In this document: positions 59,442 through 64,000 of the stretch, in pieces
Layout: each line of letters starts with the position of its first letter
How positions within the stretch are numbered: the stretch's first letter is position 1
NCBI GenBank assembly: GCA_016584495.1
Contig: WAID01000005.1
Coordinates: 1,996,501-2,060,500 of the forward strand
DNA from: Celoporthe dispersa
Lineage: Eukaryota > Ascomycota > Sordariomycetes > Diaporthales > Cryphonectriaceae
Reading direction: 5' to 3'
DNA length: 64,000 nt
The notes under the pieces: generated by a model
The model's input: the letters and a program-made list of their open reading frames with translations, nothing else
The model's database searches: none
What the model was told of the DNA's origin: nothing
Translations under genes and position numbers: made by a program

Positions 59442-61761
59442 CTAATAAATCGTACAGTTAAGCAAATTCTGCTGAAACATATCAGACGTTTCCACAAACA
59501 GCGGCAAATACGTCTGCGTCGAAAAGTTCTCGTTGATATAATACGCCACATCCGACTCGTCATACACCCCCGCCCCCGCTGTGGCATTCAGATACGCCAG
59601 GATATCCGTCTCGATGTAGTCAATAAAGATCAGATCGACCACGTCGGGAAGGCTGCCGTTGGTGGGGAACCCGCCCAGCCCCTGGAAGAAGTCTGGGTAG
59701 TCGTAGGAGGGGATGGCGGTGTGGGCTGTGTCGTCGCCGTCGGTGCCGAAGGCGTCGGTGGTTATGTAGCCTTGGGTCAGGTCTGTGGTCTGGCATCTGG
59801 TGTGGCCTGCGTGGGTGTGGGCGTATTGGGTGATCTCGCGGGTTGCCAGGGGGGGAGAGGAAGGGGTCGGTGCAGGTGTCGAGAGGTTCGGAGGAACTAG
59901 TAAGAGTTCGCTTATAGACTGTACCGTATTCGTTGATGCTAGAGGAGAGGTTAGCTTAGGTTGTTTCTTTCTTGAGGGGCCAGCATCTCAGATCAAGATC
60001 TGGGGGGTGGGGGTTGGGGAGAAGAAGAAAAAAAAGAAAGGAGAGCATATGAAGAAGAAAGAGGGAGATGGAGAGACTCACTAGTCCAATGCACCACTGG
60101 CAAGAGAGTACGGCACATCAGGAATGTACACAAAAATATCATCAAAGGGAGACACAATATAAGCATCATCCACAAGGAACGGCCCCTTGTGAAGATCAAA
60201 CCGCACCGAGCCGGTATTCACAATATTCACCCGCGCCTTGTCGGAACGCGTCTCGTTCACCACGGCAGCGCTCAGGGCCTCGCTGAGCAGGTTGTAGATG
60301 CTACCGGAGCTGTTGAACTCGGCACACGACTGGCACCACAGCTGAGGGGAGCAGCCCAGCTGCGCGGTGAGGTTGAGGGACAGCCTGTAGTCGTAGATCT
60401 GGTCGGATACGTTGTTAGCGGGGAGGCCGGTGGCGGTCTGTGAACCTGAGGCGTGGTATTCAAAGGTCAGGCGGTTCCAGTCGAGGTAGCGCCTCGCGTA
60501 TGTCCAGGGCGCCGTGGAGGTGTTGGTGGCCTTGCGGGTCGGGTGGGGCACACCCTCGGGCGCAGAGGTGCCAGTGTAGGCGCTGTTGTTGGCGGTGAAG
60601 CCGGACATAGACAGCCAGCCCAGGGTCTCACAGTAGCGGCCACTCTCGAGGGCGGTGGTGGCCTCATCGTAGACCTGGAAATCGCGGATGTGGCTGTGGC
60701 CGCCAAAGATCTGGACAGGCGTCGAGGGGTGCACGGCGCGGATGGCGTCGACGACGTAGCCGAAGGTGCCCGTGGTGGTCTCCTTCTTGGCAGTGTTGTG
60801 GCCGATGAGGAGGAAGAGATCGACGGGGCCTGGTGGAGAGGCGACCACGGACTGGAACCAGGTCTCGTTCACCATGGTCTCGGCGGGGATGACCTTGGTG
60901 ACGTTGGTGTTGCCCGTGAAGTCGTACAGGATGCCCATGGCCAGGATGCGCAGGCCATTCTCGGTAACCAAATACTTGTACTGGTGACCCAGATAGGTGA
61001 ACTCATTGGTCGTGGTGTTCAGGACCTGGACGTTGGAGGTGAGATACCTGTCGCCCCAGACCTTGGAAAAGGAGTCGTAGTCTTGGTACGCGATGTCGGC
61101 GTAGTAGAGCTCGTGGTTGCCTTGTGTGCAGCGTTCAGCTTATGCGTGTAGTGGAAGTAGAAGGAGGAGAGAATGAGAAGAGGGGGGGGAGGGGAGGGGC
61201 AGAGAGATGTGAGGTGGAGTCTAAGTGCTCACCAATTGTTAGGAGGTCATAGTCGAGTTTCTCGAACACGAGGTTGGACAGCTCGCCGTCGACGGCGGTG
61301 GCATCACTCAGGCCAGCGCCATCGTGTAGGTCTCCCGTGTCCACAATCAGAAGATCCACGCCCAGTGCCTTGGCCTTGGCCCTCATTTGAGCCGCAAAGA
61401 TACAAAGTCGCCCCAGTCAGCACCATAGTTGGTCTCCGTCAGATGTCCCTCCAGCCAGCCGTGTGTGTCAGTCTATAGATTGAATGGCTCGTCAGTATAC
61501 ATGGTTGGACGAATGTGTCTAGGGCTTGGGATTCGAGTAATTAATTACGGTATGCAGGAAATTCAGCTGTCCCCACTCCAGGCTGCCCCGTGTTGGCCCA
61601 TACGTGGCGTTGTATGCATCAGGCTGCATGCGCTTCACGTGGCGGACATGCTCGACGCGGTTGATGGGCCCGAAACAGTTATCGCAAGCCTCGCTTCCCC
61701 TAGTGAGGAGGCAGAGGCATGCGAGTGCGGCGCCTGCGAGTTGAACGGCGTGTCCTCTCAT
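59442..61761 (-). CDS. Secreted 5'-nucleotidase-like metallophosphoesterase, with two one-base frame breaks
   Basis: Four exons: 61761-61549, 61472-61233, 61120-60082 and 59938-59442; about 662 aa. The signal peptide MRGHAVQLAGAALACLCLL is followed by the metal-site motifs of the family: HTTDTHGWLEGH, LLIVDTGDLHDG, GNHEL, LLIGHNT and GGHSHIRDF. A 5'-nucleotidase C-terminal domain follows (VNIVNTGSVRFDLHKGPF, VSPFDD). Frame breaks occur near 61390-61398 (one base missing between DWGDFVS and MRAKAKALG) and in the G7 run at 59849-59855 (one base extra, before the TREITQYAHTHAG segment). With both, the exon phases close perfectly. The enzyme would dephosphorylate nucleotides or similar esters outside the cell. 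Two CACGTG boxes lie upstream. Confidence 0.88.
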
Positions 61762-63122
61762 CCTGGTTGGATCCGCCGTGGTGGCTCGCTGGGCTTGTGA
61801 GGAGGATGAGGTATTACTGGGAGAGAATGGCGGGGTGAGAAGAAGAAAGGAGGAGGAGGAGGCTCGTCTTGCCTTTTATGTATCATGTAAGATAGGCAAG
61901 CGAGGGCGGGCCTCGCCGGTCGATCTAGTGGGGTGTTTAGTCGTCCCGGAACAGCGTTGCATTGAAAATTCAGTAATACATTGATAAATCCGAGGGAGTG
62001 GCCCCTCCCTTCGTAAATACTTGTTTACTGCTAAAGATACTAGATCTAACCCGCACGCCCAGCTAAGAAACAATCGGATACCCTCAAGTACTGTATACAG
62101 GATACTCAATTCACCTCTAGATTCCTCAGAAGCTCAAGGAGTTAAATACAAATTCATCTGTCACTCATCAACAATTGCTCATATACGTACACTTTTGTCG
62201 CTTTATGTGTCTGTAGTCCAAGAAGTAATTGAAACGATGTCAAGGACGTCATTCCAGGAATTACCTAAAGGATTGTCTACTTAGTACCTTTCATGGAAAA
62301 CTCTACCCACATACACGTGCTACACCTGCAATAGGAGATCGAGACCAAAAAAAAAAAATATAGATCTGGGGAAACATCTCAGCAGGGCCCAGCCAAGGCG
62401 AGAATATGAAATCTCCACCACCAAAGCGGGCGCGACGGGCAAGATAAGCCAAAGGCCAGTAGGAACCACACGTGGGTGATCCACTTGCCCCATCTGGCAG
62501 GTCTTCACCTCCTCCTCGTCGTCCTCTGTCTACGTGGCTACGCCACAACTGTAGTGGGTGTGTGTTACATAATGTGAACCCACTGGGTGGGCTATGGAAC
62601 CTCAGCTTAAACTACGGTTGTGGGATAGCATCCAGTTTGCTATTCATGAGTTGGTTAGCAGTATTCGAGCTATCTTTGGGCGCCACAGGTATAGATGACG
62701 CGGTTGATGGTCCTAGCTATTGCTGGTGATCCAGTGTGAAACACGTCAACTTCCTCTTGTTTTCTTCTGTCTCAAGGTCAAAGACGTTCGGCCTAAGGTC
62801 TTAGCTAATGGCACGCCCGTGGAGATTGAACAGATCATGTTGAGACGCCGTGTTCCAGAAAGACACTATCAAGAGTCTACGGTCGCCTGAGAATCGAAGT
62901 ATATGTCATTGACTAGCTACCGCGAGCACTGAGCCTAAATATGCCTTCAAGTTGAGCCTTGTCTGGATGTGTAAAGTGTTACAGCCGCGTGGCAGACAGC
63001 AGTCAAACGCTACCTACAAACGGCCCTTTTGACCAGGACTTAATAATAGCTAAGCAAGGCTCGTCCTCGCCCTCATATGCTCAAGCCTGACAGCTCATTT
63101 CCGAGAGCACTGCCTTCACCGT
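61762..63122. other. Intergenic region upstream of the nucleotidase gene
   Basis: About 1.4 kb. Carries the promoter of the minus-strand nucleotidase gene (ACATAAAAGG-like element at 61872-61881 and two CACGTG boxes) and the 3' flank of the polygalacturonase gene. No coding evidence. Confidence 0.5.
62314..62476. promoter_or_regulatory. Two CACGTG boxes upstream of the 5'-nucleotidase-like gene
   Basis: CACGTG at 62314-62319 and CACGTGGG at 62469-62476, about 550 and 710 bp before the start codon. CACGTG(GG) is the site of the phosphate-starvation bHLH factors (Pho4 in yeast, NUC-1 in Neurospora). Placement before a phosphate-releasing enzyme makes them plausible; chance remains possible. 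Confidence 0.35.
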
Positions 63123-64000
63123 CTACGGACAGGTGTCCGTAGGGTAATTGCAGCTCGCGTTCCCACCAGTAATATCTACATTAGTAAAGGTGAAGTTGGA
63201 GCAACTCCCGTCGCCGCACAGGATATAGTAGTCATACGCATCGCTCAGCACCGTGCCCGTCACGTCATCAAACACGATATTGGTCACATTGACACCGTTG
63301 GTAGGGGTCCCCGTCGGCCCGCCGTTCAGGTAGTCCTGCTGCACGTCCAGCCCGTAGATGCTGATGCCGGACATGCTGATGTTGCGGTACGTGACGTTGT
63401 TCACGGATCCCGTGGTGCCGCTGTTGGTCTTGATGCGCACGCCGTTCTGGCTGTTGACCACGACGCTGTTCTCGAAGACGACGCCATCCACCGTGTTGTC
63501 GGACTTGCCGCCGATGGAGCCGATGGACAGGCCGTGTCCGCCGGAACAGTACATGTCGGTCACTGTGATGTTGGTCCCCGAGGTGACGGCGACGCAGTCG
63601 TCCTGGTTGTACACTTGGATGCTGCTGAGCGTCACGGCGCTCGAGGAGGAGATGTCGAACCCGTCACTGTTGTGCGCCGCGGCCAGGCCGTCCGACAGGC
63701 TGTTGGGGGCGTCGCCGGCCGAGTTGTTGAGGACGAGGCCGGTGACGGTGAGGCCCGTGTTCCCGCTCATGTAGAAGAGATGGGTCGGCCAGTTCTGGAT
63801 GTACAGGTCCTGGATTACGCTGTCCTCCATGTCCTTGACCACGAAGAAGTGGTCCGGCTTGTCCGAGCCGCCGTTGGAGCCCTGGCCGTCCCAGTACGCG
63901 GCGCCGTTGCCGTCGATGACGTGGCCTGTCGCTCCGGTGATAGTGATGGAGGAGCCAGACACGGAGATGGGGTTGAAGTCGGTATCGGGCGTGTAGCCGA
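63123..64000 (-). CDS. GH28 endo-polygalacturonase, 5' end cut by the window
   Basis: The frame is open from the window edge to the stop at 63123, about 292 residues of the C-terminal part. All active-site signatures of fungal polygalacturonases are present: HNSDGFD (the family's NTD motif, here N-S-D), YNQDDCVAV, SGGHGLSIGS and NGVRIKT, spread over repeating short strands of a beta-helix. It ends with a cysteine pair arrangement (ILCGDGSCSNF, NASCNYPTDTCP) usual for these enzymes. It hydrolyses homogalacturonan in pectin outside the cell. The N-terminus and signal peptide lie beyond the window. Confidence 0.95.
   Translation of the reverse strand, partial: GYTPDTDFNPISVSGSSITITGATGHVIDGNGAAYWDGQGSNGGSDKPDHFFVVKDMEDSVIQDLYIQNWPTHLFYMSGNTGLTVTGLVLNNSAGDAPNSLSDGLAAAHNSDGFDISSSSAVTLSSIQVYNQDDCVAVTSGTNITVTDMYCSGGHGLSIGSIGGKSDNTVDGVVFENSVVVNSQNGVRIKTNSGTTGSVNNVTYRNISMSGISIYGLDVQQDYLNGGPTGTPTNGVNVTNIVFDDVTGTVLSDAYDYYILCGDGSCSNFTFTNVDITGGNASCNYPTDTCP

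Overview
This window is chromosomal DNA of a filamentous ascomycete (Pezizomycotina, most likely Sordariomycetes). Genes carry short introns of about 50-130 bp with GTRAGT-type donors and CTRAC-like branch points, genes are separated by 0.3-3 kb, and the gene families (GH7, GH5, AA9, GH28, OPT, BTB, 2EXR, a DUF3638/DUF3645 giant) are those of plant-associated or saprotrophic moulds. There are no rRNA or tRNA genes, CRISPR arrays or recognisable transposons.

Layout, left to right. 1-2.8 kb: the end of one BTB-like gene and a complete second BTB gene, facing each other. 5.2-8.4 kb: a six-exon OPT oligopeptide transporter. 10.4-12.2 kb: a seven-exon GH7 cellobiohydrolase without a cellulose-binding module. 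15.4-17.4 kb: a vWA-like cytosolic protein convergent with a 2EXR-like protein. 18.0-19.7 kb: two related small secreted proteins in tandem, the first with a frame break. 20.7-31.0 kb: one giant gene of about 3,200 codons of the DUF6606/DUF3638/DUF3645 type, with a P-loop-like motif. 34.1-35.5 kb: a GH5 endoglucanase. 36.2-38.3 kb: an unrecognised, largely disordered protein. 39.1-43.0 kb: a divergent pair, a carotenoid/stilbene-cleaving oxygenase and a SnoaL-like protein. 43.4 kb: a six-cysteine secreted peptide. 44.4-46.4 kb: a purple acid phosphatase. 48.2-49.2 kb: an AA9 lytic polysaccharide monooxygenase with an 18-nt microexon. 49.7-55.5 kb: sparse, with small secreted-protein candidates. 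56.5-58.5 kb: a coiled-coil protein. 59.4-61.8 kb: a 5'-nucleotidase-like metallophosphoesterase. 63.1 kb to the end: a GH28 polygalacturonase cut by the window edge.

The theme is secretion. Cellulose (GH7, GH5, AA9) and pectin (GH28) breakdown, phosphate scavenging (acid phosphatase, 5'-nucleotidase), peptide uptake (OPT) and at least five small secreted cysteine-containing proteins lie among housekeeping-like genes. They are dispersed on both strands and do not form one operon-like cluster.

The most important caveat is that at least seven places in otherwise well-preserved genes need a one-base shift to keep the reading frame, some of them in homopolymers such as G7 and A4. Sequencing or assembly error is the likeliest cause, but real pseudogenisation of individual genes cannot be excluded from sequence alone.
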